From Armatimonadota bacterium (GTDB lineage: Bacteria > Armatimonadota > HRBIN16): 64,000 nucleotides of DNA. Position 1 is the stretch's first letter. Each line of letters opens with the position of its first letter. Under the pieces are notes generated by a model, which saw nothing but the letters and a program-made list of their open reading frames with translations, searched no databases and was not told where the DNA came from. The stretch is taken from the NCBI GenBank assembly GCA_026003175.1, contig BPGT01000001.1:782839-846838 (forward strand), given 5' to 3'. Both the position numbers and the translations under genes were made by a program. Shown piece after piece: positions 34,476 through 41,797 of this stretch.

Positions 34476-34689
34476 CGTCGCGCTCCAGCCTTTCCGCCGC
34501 GGCGAGTAGCGCTAGCCGAATATCCTCCTCACTCAGCTGAGGATAGGTGCGCAGAATCTCGCGGTGGCTCATGCCCGATGCCAAGCAACGCAGGATAAAC
34601 GACACGGGCATCCGCTCCTCAGGGATGCTGAGCGCGCCCCCGCAGATGCCGGGCTCTTGGCGCACACGCTTTTGGGCGTACAGGCTCAT
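34456..34689 (-). CDS. DUF433 antitoxin-like protein
   Basis: 77 residues: GICGGALSIPEERMPVSFIL, then RCLASGMSHREILRTYPQLS and EEDIRLALLAAAE, the DUF433 helix-turn-helix pattern. Paired with DUF5615 in many genomes as a VapBC-like unit. ATG 34689 was chosen because AGAGAGG lies 8 bases upstream; GTG 34710 is a longer alternative. Confidence 0.72.
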   Translation of the reverse strand: MSLYAQKRVRQEPGICGGALSIPEERMPVSFILRCLASGMSHREILRTYPQLSEEDIRLALLAAAERLERDDEAAAG

Positions 34690-34781
34690 TGTGGAACCCT
34701 CTCTGATCACCTCTCTACACTACTATTCTACCTCTTTTGACCGACTAGTAGTCTACCAAGTTTGGATCTCGCCATCCCCTG

Positions 34782-34860
34782 TGGAGGGCGAGGCTCCTGC
34801 CGAGCCGTTGGTGTTGCAACCTAACCCCCTTGCCCCCTTCCCTGCGAGGGAAGGGGGAAC
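34782..34860. repeat. Dispersed repeat plus fragment of the 185-bp element
   Basis: 34782-34806 is the second copy of the 25-base GGAGGGCGAGGC repeat (first at 13399-13423). 34818-34860 matches 43 bases of the MITE-like element (AACCTAACCCCCTTGCCCCC through AAGGGGGAAC) with one mismatch to the 27483 copy; the terminal inverted repeats are missing. The whole 34690-35003 gap has no gene. Confidence 0.75.
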
Positions 34861-34936
34861 CGCGATTACCCCGCTCCTCATAGGATGTACAGACCGGAGA
34901 CATGGGACGCGCGAGAAACGTCCGTTCCACGACAAC

Positions 34937-34966
34937 TTGCTCTGCTATATGTAAAGCGTGTATAAT
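34937..34966 (+). promoter_or_regulatory. Sigma70-type promoter of the kinase-SDR pair
   Basis: TTGCTC (34937-34942), 18 bases, then a perfect TATAAT (34961-34966). Transcription is expected near 34973, about 30 bases ahead of the kinase ATG. Confidence 0.65.
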
Positions 34967-35003
34967 GGCGTCAGCATTCCGGTTGCTTGAACGGGAAGCA
35001 TGG

Positions 35004-36500
35004 ATGGGTGAACCGTTGATACTCTCGGTGGATGTTGGCACCACAAACATTAAAGCGGGTGTCGTAGACGCAAACGGTCGGGTGCTACAGGTCGTTCAGC
35101 AGGAGCTGCCCCTGGCGCGCGACGAGAACGGCAAAGCCGAACACGACCCGCACCTGTTGTGGAATACCTTCTGTGCAGTAGCGAGGCAAGTTTCCAGTGG
35201 CTACAGCCAGAAGATAGGCGCGCTGGTGCTCTCTGCCTACCAGTTGAGCCTGCTGGCGGTCGATGAGCAGGGCGAGCCGCTGACTGGGATCATCACTTTG
35301 CTGGACACGCGCCCGCAGCACACTTACCCCCGTCTGATGGAGCAGATGGACGCCCTCCAGCTATATCAGCTATATCAGCGCACCGGTTGCCCACCGCTGT
35401 TTCACTACCCGCTGTCCAAAATCTTCTGGTTGAAGACAACCTATCCCGACCTGTTTGCCCGCGCACGGTGGTTTGTCGGAGCAAAAGATTATCTTATCTA
35501 CCGCCTGACGGGGCAGTGGGTGACGGAAGCCAGCCTGGGTACGGCGACGCAGCTGATGAACCTGCATACTCTGCAATGGGACGAGGTTGCGCTGAGCCTG
35601 CTGGGGCTGGAGGAGCGTCGCCTGCCAGAGCCGGTGGAAGCAGACAGAGTGCTGGCGACCCTGCCCGAGTCAGTTTGCGCCGAGCTGGGCGTGGCAGACG
35701 GCTGTCGGCTGGTGCCGGGCGTCTACGACGGGGGAGCGGTAGCCATCGGCATCGGCGCGCTACTGGAAGGGACAGGAGCGGTGAACTTGGGCACAACGGC
35801 GATGTTACGGGTAGCCCTCCCCCAACCGGTGCTGGACAACAACCCCGCCATGCGGTTGCAAACCTGTTACCTCGCCTGCGGCAGATGGTTCCCGGGCGGA
35901 GCAATAAACAACGCGGGCATTACCCTGCGCTGGTTGCGCGACAGTGTGTTGCACATCGACTACGAGGCGATGAACCGCGAGGCGGAAGGCGTTCCCGATA
36001 CGGCGGGGCTGTTTTTCCTGCCGTTCCTCAGCGGCGAGCGCAACCCGCAAATCGGCAACGCGGCATCGGGCGTGTTTTTCGGACTGCGAGGCTACCACAC
36101 GCGCGCACATATCGTACGGGCGGCGATGGAGGGGGTGTGCTTTGCGCTGCGTATTGTATATGATGCCCTGCGGGAGAACGGCGTGAGCCCGCAGGAGATA
36201 CGCATCGGCGGAGGCGGCTCGCGTTCCCCGTTGTGGATGCAGGCGATGGCAAACGTGCTAGGTGTGCCTTTACAGGTCAGCCACGTTGACGAGCCGGGGC
36301 TGGTCGGCTCAGCGATACTGGGCTACACTGCACTGGGCGTTTATACGGATGTGGAGCAAGCCACGCAGGCGATGGTGCAAACCGGCAGACAGTACCTGCC
36401 GCAGCAAGAGGCAGTAGCGGCTTACGAAAACAAATACCACTTCTTCCGCCGTCTGATGCGGGATTTGGCAGGGGCTTTTGCGGAGCACGCAACCTGGTAG
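35004..36500 (+). CDS. FGGY-family carbohydrate kinase (gluconate/xylulose kinase-like)
   Basis: 498 residues, ATP-dependent sugar kinase. The N-terminal phosphate loop is ILSVDVGTTNIKAGVVDANG; the sugar-site signature is near KDYLIYRLTGQWVTEASLGT. A second ATP-binding lobe carries GTGAVNLGTTAML, and GGGGSRSPLWMQAMANVLGV precedes EPGLVGSAILGYTALGVY. The start was placed at MGEPLI, 30 bases after the predicted transcription start, rather than at an upstream ATG. Together with the SDR it likely feeds hexonates into the pathway completed by the nearby gnd. Confidence 0.85.
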   Translation: MGEPLILSVDVGTTNIKAGVVDANGRVLQVVQQELPLARDENGKAEHDPHLLWNTFCAVARQVSSGYSQKIGALVLSAYQLSLLAVDEQGEPLTGIITLLDTRPQHTYPRLMEQMDALQLYQLYQRTGCPPLFHYPLSKIFWLKTTYPDLFARARWFVGAKDYLIYRLTGQWVTEASLGTATQLMNLHTLQWDEVALSLLGLEERRLPEPVEADRVLATLPESVCAELGVADGCRLVPGVYDGGAVAIGIGALLEGTGAVNLGTTAMLRVALPQPVLDNNPAMRLQTCYLACGRWFPGGAINNAGITLRWLRDSVLHIDYEAMNREAEGVPDTAGLFFLPFLSGERNPQIGNAASGVFFGLRGYHTRAHIVRAAMEGVCFALRIVYDALRENGVSPQEIRIGGGGSRSPLWMQAMANVLGVPLQVSHVDEPGLVGSAILGYTALGVYTDVEQATQAMVQTGRQYLPQQEAVAAYENKYHFFRRLMRDLAGAFAEHATW

Positions 36501-36518
36501 TCACGAAGGAGGAAACAG

Positions 36519-37343
36519 ATGAGTTACCTGGAGGAGTTGTTCTCGGTCAGGGGCAGGGTAGCGCTCTTTACGGGGGGCGCGGGCGTGCTGGCAGGCGCAA
36601 TCGCCAGAGGTCTGGGCAGAGCGGGGGCACGCATCGTGCTCACCGACATCGCTCCGCTGGACGAGCGCGTGCAGGAACTGCGCCAGCAAGGTATCGAGGC
36701 ATATGGCTACCGGATGGACGTCATGGACAAGGCGGACATCAAGCGGGTGGCAGAACAGGTAAAGCGCGACGTGGGTGCAGTAGACATCCTGCTGAACGCG
36801 GCAGGGGGCAACATGCCTGAAGCCTCTACCTCGCCGGAGCGAAGCTTCTTTGACCTGCCCATAGAGGCGTTGCAAAAGGTGGTGAACCTGAATCTGTTCG
36901 GCGGGGCGATACTGCCCAGTCAGGTGTTCGCCAGGCAGATGTTGGAGAATGAAGCGGGAGGCGTCATCATCAACTTCTCCTCCATGTCGGCATTCAAGCC
37001 GTTGACGCGCGTGCTGGGCTACTCGGCGGCAAAGGCAGCGGTGAGCAACTTCACGCAGTGGCTAGCGGTGCACATCGCGCAGGAATACTCGCCCAAAGTG
37101 CGCGTAAACGCCATCGCGCCCGGCTTCTTCCTGACCAAACAGAACCGCTACCTGCTGCTGGACGAATTGGGCAACCTGACCCCGCGCGGGCAGGCGATTA
37201 TCGCGCATACACCGATGGGACGCTTTGGTGAACCGGATGACCTGATAGGCACTATCCTCTGGCTAGCGTCGCCAGCCAGCGCGTTTGTGACGGGCGCAGT
37301 GATCCCCATAGACGGCGGATTCAGCGCATTTGCGGGGGTGTAG
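36519..37343 (+). CDS. SDR oxidoreductase, D-mannonate/fructuronate reductase-like
   Basis: 274 residues, Rossmann fold. The cofactor loop TGGAGVLAGAIARGLGRAGA, the NAAGG motif, catalytic Ser in INFSSMSAF and YSAAK (near 172-176), and a C-terminal GAVIPIDGGFSAF are present. The long insert DLPIEALQKVVNLNLFG and overall layout match the SDR-type mannonate/fructuronate oxidoreductases of Thermotogae. It lies 18 bases after the kinase gene with GAAGGAGG upstream, so the two form an operon for hexuronate or gluconate use. Confidence 0.8.
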   Translation: MSYLEELFSVRGRVALFTGGAGVLAGAIARGLGRAGARIVLTDIAPLDERVQELRQQGIEAYGYRMDVMDKADIKRVAEQVKRDVGAVDILLNAAGGNMPEASTSPERSFFDLPIEALQKVVNLNLFGGAILPSQVFARQMLENEAGGVIINFSSMSAFKPLTRVLGYSAAKAAVSNFTQWLAVHIAQEYSPKVRVNAIAPGFFLTKQNRYLLLDELGNLTPRGQAIIAHTPMGRFGEPDDLIGTILWLASPASAFVTGAVIPIDGGFSAFAGV

Positions 37344-37358
37344 AACAGGCGCCGTCCG

Positions 37359-38084
37359 CTAAAACTGGAACAGGCTGTCGGGCAAGCCTTCGTTCACATG
37401 CAGGTCTACATAGGTGGTCACGCCGCCCAGTTTGCCCTCGGCGTTGTACACCTCTACCCGGGTGGGAACCCAGATGCCCGGCGCCACTTCTACCGGGTTC
37501 TTGTAGTAAAAAACCGCCATCAGCTTGCCCTGCTGGTTGTACCACTGGCGTTTGACCACCGTACGCGTCTTGCCATCCATCCACACGATATGTTTGGAGG
37601 TGTCGTCCGAGTTCGCCCAGGTGAGCTCGAACACCGGGTAGCGTACTCCGTCCTCATGGTCATAGCGCAAAAACTTTGCGTTCACCAGCTTCATGAAGCC
37701 GGGTGTCAGGATACCGAAATCCATCAGCGACTGCCGCTTACCCGGCGCGTTGCTGATGTCGTCGGTGCTTTTGATGGGACCGGCGGAGACGTGCTTCTGG
37801 TTGCCGTTGATAATGTACACCACGTTCACCACGCCCACTTTGCTCTCCAAACGCATTTTGGAGGGCTCTTTGTAGCGGGCGGTCATCTGCTTGATGCGAT
37901 ACGAGTTGGCGAAATCTTTGTTTATCTTCTCCAGCTCGCGCTGGTTGGCGGTCTGCTGTCTGACGGTAGCGCGCAGGTCGCGCAGACGGGTCTGCACGTA
38001 ATCGTGAATATCCTGCGATTGCGCCGTGGCAAAGCTGGCGCACAACCAGAACATCCCTGCCCACAGAATGCTTGTTCTTGCCAT
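37359..38084 (-). CDS. LolA-like outer-membrane-lipoprotein-sorting family protein
   Basis: 241 residues with a signal peptide (TSILWAGMFWLCASFATA). The mature protein has the LolA/LolB-type half-barrel pattern: KQMTARYKEPSKMRLESKVG, VYIINGNQKHVSAG, KFLRYDHEDGVRYPVFELTW, HIVWMDGKTRTVVKRQWYNQ and LMAVFYYKNPVEVAPGIWVP. Such periplasmic proteins carry lipids or lipoproteins. The start MARTS follows GGAGAG. It is convergent with the SDR gene. Confidence 0.65.
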   Translation of the reverse strand: MARTSILWAGMFWLCASFATAQSQDIHDYVQTRLRDLRATVRQQTANQRELEKINKDFANSYRIKQMTARYKEPSKMRLESKVGVVNVVYIINGNQKHVSAGPIKSTDDISNAPGKRQSLMDFGILTPGFMKLVNAKFLRYDHEDGVRYPVFELTWANSDDTSKHIVWMDGKTRTVVKRQWYNQQGKLMAVFYYKNPVEVAPGIWVPTRVEVYNAEGKLGGVTTYVDLHVNEGLPDSLFQF

Positions 38085-38150
38085 ACCACTCTCCTGCTCT
38101 CGTCGTTTCCTCATGAATAGACGGAGCGCGCTGAGCGACGGTTACGCTAG

Positions 38151-40820
38151 CTACTCCAGCCTTTTCAGCCGCTCTAGCAGCTTCGCCTGACGCTCCAGCA
38201 GCTCCGCCCGTATCATCCTTTCCTTCTCCACAACCTCTTGCGGGGCGCGCTGCAGGAACTGCTCGTTACTGAGTTTGCCGTTCACGCGCTGCAGCTCCTT
38301 CTCCAGCGAAGTCAACTCCTTCTGGATACGCTGACGTTCTCGCTCGATATCTAACGCCTCCAGCTGCAGGTACACATCCGCCAGGTCGCAATGTGTTGCC
38401 ACCGTCTTCACGCCCTGTGGTGGGCTCTCTACAATGGTCATCGGCTCCACGCGCTGCAGGGTGCGAATCACCGCCTCGTACTCTCGCAACAGGTCGCCGG
38501 CTTCTGGTGAGACAGGCACCACAAACACATTCGCCTTCAGCGAGATATCGAAGCCTATTTCTGTTCGCAGGGCGCGAACCGCTCTCACCGCTCCTATCAG
38601 TTTGTGCATACGCTCCTCAGCGGAAGGCGCGTTCCATTCGGGATTTTCCTTCGGGAAAGGTGCCACCATAATGCTATCGCCTTCGTGCGGTAGGCTTTGC
38701 CAGATTTCCTCGGTGATATAGGGCATGAACGGGTGCAACAGGCGCAGGGTGTGTTCCAGCACCACGCTGAGCACACGCTGGGCAACCTCACGCTCCGCTC
38801 CTCCTGCGTTTAGGCGCGGCTTGCACATCTCGATATACCAGTCACAGTACTCATCCCAGAGGAACGAGTAGATGGCTTTCGCTGCGTCGTCCATGTCATA
38901 GCTTTCCAGCGCGTTGTTCACGGTGCAGATGGTGTGGTTCAGGCGGCTCAGGATCCAGCGGTCGATGTCGTTCATCTGTTTGTCCGCAGGCAGGGAGCCG
39001 TCGAACCGCTGGCGGAACTCCTCGTCGAGGTTCATCAGCACGAAGCGCGAGGCGTTCCAGATTTTGTTGCAGAAGTTGCGTGCCTCTTCCACCTGGCTAT
39101 GTCTACCATGCTGGATGCTGGCAAAGCGGATGTCCTGTCCCTTGGCGGTACGCACCAGCAATGCAAAGCGCAGAGCATCCGCGCCGTACATCTCTATCAG
39201 GTCCAGCGGGTCCACGCCCGTGCCCAGCGACTTGCTCATGCGGCGCCCCTGCTCGTCTAACACGGTGGCGTAGATGTACACATCACGGAAGGGCACTTCG
39301 TTCATGAAGTACAGCCCGGTCATAATCATCCGCGCCACCCACAGGTAGATGATGTCGCGCGCGGTAATCAGCACCGAGGTGGGATAATAGGTTCTCAAGT
39401 CTTCGGTCTGCTCGGGCCAGCCCAGCACGGCGTGCGGCCAGAGGGCAGAGGAGAACCAGGTATCCAGCACGTCTTCATCCTGCGTAATGGCTTTGTCTCC
39501 CGCCTTCTGACGCGCTTCCTCCTCCGAACGAGCCACAATATACTCGCCATCTTCAGTTGTCCACACGGGGATGCGATGCCCCCACCATAGCTGGCGCGAG
39601 ATGCACCAGTCCTTGATATTCTCCATCCAGTCTAAATAGGTGCGGGCGTAGCGGTCGGGAATGAAACGGATGCGCCCCTCTTTCACCGCGTCGATGGCGG
39701 GCTGTGCAATCTGTTTCATGCGCACAAACCACTGCTCGGAGAGCAGCGGCTCAATCACCGTATCGCAGCGGGCGCAGGTAGCGACAGGAACCACGTAATC
39801 CTCCACCCTCTCCAGCAAGCCCTGCGCTTGCAGGTCTTCCAGCACCTTTTCCCGTGCCTCGTAGCGGTCCAGACCTGCGTACCGCTCACCCGCTTCGTTG
39901 GTCATGCGCCCATGCTCGTCGATCACCACCACCTGAGGGAGATTGTGACGCAGTCCGCACTCGAAGTCGTTGGCGTCGTGTGCAGGGGTGACCTTCACCG
40001 CCCCCGTACCGAACTCGGGCTTGGCGTAGTCGTCGGCGATGAAGGGTATCTCCCTGCCCACCAGCGGCAGGATAACGGTCTTGCCGAACAGATGCTGATA
40101 CCGCTCATCGGCGGGGTTGGCGGCGACGGCGGTATCGCCCAGCATTGTCTCAGGACGAGTAGTCGCTACTACCACGTAACCGGAGCCATCCTTGAACGGA
40201 TAGCGGATATAGTAAAGCTTCGAAGGCTGCTCCTCGTGCTCCACTTCGATATCAGAGAGGGCAGTCAGGCAACGTGGACACCAGTTGATAACGCGCTTGC
40301 CCCGATAGATATGTCCGTCCTCCCACCAGCGCACGAAGCACTCCATGATAGCGTCCACATAGCCTTCATCCATCGTAAAGCGGGTGCGGCTCCAATCGAA
40401 GGAACAACCCAGCCGCTGGAACTGAGTGAGGATCACACCGCCGTACTCCCGCACCCAGTCCCACACGCGCTCTAAAAACTTCTCTCTGCCCAGATCGTGG
40501 CGGGTCAACCCCTCACGACGCAGTTGCTTCTCCACCACGTTCTGGGTAGCGATGCCCGCATGGTCGGTGCCCGGCACGCACAGGGTGTTGTACCCCTGCA
40601 TCCTGCGCCAGCGGATAAGCGTGTCGTGGATGGTATAGCACAGCGCGTGTCCGATGTGCAGTGAACCTGTAACATTGGGAGGGGGAATGGTGATACAATA
40701 GACAGGTTTGTCCTGGTCCGGGCTGGGTGCAAAGTAGCCTTTTTGGCTCCAGTACTGATACCATTTTTCCTCCACGTTCGTGGGGTCGTACACTTTCGGG
40801 ATATTGTGTGCTTCCGCCAT
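38151..40820 (-). CDS. valS: Valyl-tRNA synthetase
   Basis: 889 residues, class I synthetase charging tRNA-Val. HIGH signature PPPNVTGSLHIGHA (near 43), editing-domain segments (TTRPETMLGDTAV, TPAHDANDFECGLRH), RQLWWGHRIPVW, DVLDTWFSSALWPHAVLGWP, and the KMSKS equivalent RRMSKSLGTG. The C-terminal arm is a coiled coil (QRIQKELTSLEKELQRVNGK, LLERQAKLLERLKRLE) as usual for ValRS. The start MAEAHNIPKVYDP was chosen because the upstream frame runs through the promoter repeat. Confidence 0.96.
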   Translation of the reverse strand: MAEAHNIPKVYDPTNVEEKWYQYWSQKGYFAPSPDQDKPVYCITIPPPNVTGSLHIGHALCYTIHDTLIRWRRMQGYNTLCVPGTDHAGIATQNVVEKQLRREGLTRHDLGREKFLERVWDWVREYGGVILTQFQRLGCSFDWSRTRFTMDEGYVDAIMECFVRWWEDGHIYRGKRVINWCPRCLTALSDIEVEHEEQPSKLYYIRYPFKDGSGYVVVATTRPETMLGDTAVAANPADERYQHLFGKTVILPLVGREIPFIADDYAKPEFGTGAVKVTPAHDANDFECGLRHNLPQVVVIDEHGRMTNEAGERYAGLDRYEAREKVLEDLQAQGLLERVEDYVVPVATCARCDTVIEPLLSEQWFVRMKQIAQPAIDAVKEGRIRFIPDRYARTYLDWMENIKDWCISRQLWWGHRIPVWTTEDGEYIVARSEEEARQKAGDKAITQDEDVLDTWFSSALWPHAVLGWPEQTEDLRTYYPTSVLITARDIIYLWVARMIMTGLYFMNEVPFRDVYIYATVLDEQGRRMSKSLGTGVDPLDLIEMYGADALRFALLVRTAKGQDIRFASIQHGRHSQVEEARNFCNKIWNASRFVLMNLDEEFRQRFDGSLPADKQMNDIDRWILSRLNHTICTVNNALESYDMDDAAKAIYSFLWDEYCDWYIEMCKPRLNAGGAEREVAQRVLSVVLEHTLRLLHPFMPYITEEIWQSLPHEGDSIMVAPFPKENPEWNAPSAEERMHKLIGAVRAVRALRTEIGFDISLKANVFVVPVSPEAGDLLREYEAVIRTLQRVEPMTIVESPPQGVKTVATHCDLADVYLQLEALDIERERQRIQKELTSLEKELQRVNGKLSNEQFLQRAPQEVVEKERMIRAELLERQAKLLERLKRLE

Positions 40821-40862
40821 CCGTCCATACGCTCCTGTGATGCTCCAGAGATTGCATACCAT

Positions 40863-40893
40863 ATTATACTGCACGTTGCAGGCGAGGGGCAAG
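40863..40893 (-). promoter_or_regulatory. valS promoter within a 31-bp direct repeat (copy 1)
   Basis: On the minus strand TTGCCC (40892-40887), 18 bases and TATAAT (40868-40863). The same 31 bases occur at 41615-41645. Transcription is expected near 40856, about 36 bases before valS. Confidence 0.65.
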
Positions 40894-40924
40894 CGACCCG
40901 GTTGGAGGAGAGCGTCTTCTCTGC

Positions 40925-41266
40925 TCATTGCTCGGGTGGCACAATCGCTTGCAGGGATTCAATAAGGACAGGCAAGTCCTGCTTTACCGTGGCATACACA
41001 ATTCGCCAGTCTATCGAATCATAGCCATGCACGATGCGGTTGCGCATGGAGATAGCAGCCGACCAGGGGATTTGTGGATACTGCGAGCGTGTCTCGGCGT
41101 CGATGCGATGAGCCGCCTCGCCGATAATCACTATCTGGCTAAACATGAACCACTGGGCGTCTTCATCGGCGAGAAACTCTTCCTCTGTAACCATAGCCAG
41201 ACGCTTGACAGCGCGTCTGGCGGCGAGGAGCATGTCCAGCATCGCTGCCGTGGCATCATGCGGCAT
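40925..41266 (-). CDS. HEPN-domain toxin (HepT/DUF86-like)
   Basis: 113 residues, all-helical. The RNase signature R-x4-H is in SMRNRIVHGYDSI (near residues 77-82); FSQIVIIGEAAHRID is the usual second conserved helix. HEPN proteins of this type are RNases or AMPylation targets neutralised by a MNT partner. It overlaps the end of the MNT gene by 11 bases, the classical MntA-HepT arrangement. The start MPHDAT was chosen to match the family length. Confidence 0.82.
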   Translation of the reverse strand: MPHDATAAMLDMLLAARRAVKRLAMVTEEEFLADEDAQWFMFSQIVIIGEAAHRIDAETRSQYPQIPWSAAISMRNRIVHGYDSIDWRIVYATVKQDLPVLIESLQAIVPPEQ

Positions 41267-41570
41267 AGATAACCTTCGCACTCTCCAGTATCGCCCGACG
41301 GCGAATGTAATTGTCGCTGTGTTCAACCCCGCTACGAGAAACCAGATCGACCTGTCTTCCGAATAGCGCGCTAAACTCTTGTTCTGCCTCGTGCAGTTGC
41401 ATTAGCGACCAGCGCACGCCGGGGGCAAAAGTGACCAGCAAATCCACATCGCTTTCACTGTGAAAGTCTTCGCGCAGCACCGAACCGAAGACTTCCAGCT
41501 TCACAATGTGCCATCTGCGGCACAGACACTGCAGCTTGCGCTTATCCACTTTCAGTGCGCCTATTCGCAT
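41256..41570 (-). CDS. Minimal nucleotidyltransferase antitoxin (MntA-like)
   Basis: 104 residues. GSVLREDFHSESDVDLLVTF carries the GS...DxD polymerase-beta signature; DLVSR and the C-terminal HSDNYIRRRAILESA helix complete the fold. MntA enzymes AMPylate the HEPN toxin. ATG 41570 follows GAGGTGAG at 7 bases; ATG 41591 is an alternative. Confidence 0.82.
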   Translation of the reverse strand: MRIGALKVDKRKLQCLCRRWHIVKLEVFGSVLREDFHSESDVDLLVTFAPGVRWSLMQLHEAEQEFSALFGRQVDLVSRSGVEHSDNYIRRRAILESAKVIYAA

Positions 41571-41614
41571 GACAATCTCACCTCTCATCACCCATGCGAA
41601 CCCAGTGCCACTCC

Positions 41615-41645
41615 ATTATACTGCACGTTGCAGGCGAGGGGCAAG
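41615..41645 (-). promoter_or_regulatory. MNT/HEPN promoter within the 31-bp direct repeat (copy 2)
   Basis: Identical to 40863-40893 and with the same TTGCCC-N18-TATAAT geometry on the minus strand; it ends about 45 bases before the MNT start. Similarity to copy 1 stops abruptly at both ends. Confidence 0.65.
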
Positions 41646-41711
41646 GTGCGAGAACCGCCGTAAAGCGTACATCCGTTCCTGCCGAAAATAACTACCAGGG
41701 AAAATGAGGGT

Positions 41712-41769
41712 GCGTGCATGCAGTCCTCTACATCGCATAGCGTGGGGTATATCGACGATTCATGCACGC
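41712..41769 (+). promoter_or_regulatory. Long-range hairpin in the leader of the TonB-receptor operon
   Basis: GCGTGCATG (41712-41720) and CATGCACGC (41761-41769) are perfect 9-base arms around 40 bases and end 29 bases before the receptor ATG. It could be a 5'-UTR fold or an operator. I see no known riboswitch signature such as a B12 box. Confidence 0.35.
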
Positions 41770-41797
41770 TCACCTGTACGGGGGGAGAGAGCAAAAC

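Noticed and set aside
41646-41797. Cobalamin or other riboswitch ahead of the TonB-dependent receptor
   Set aside because: There is a long hairpin, but no B12 box or other recognisable aptamer motif.
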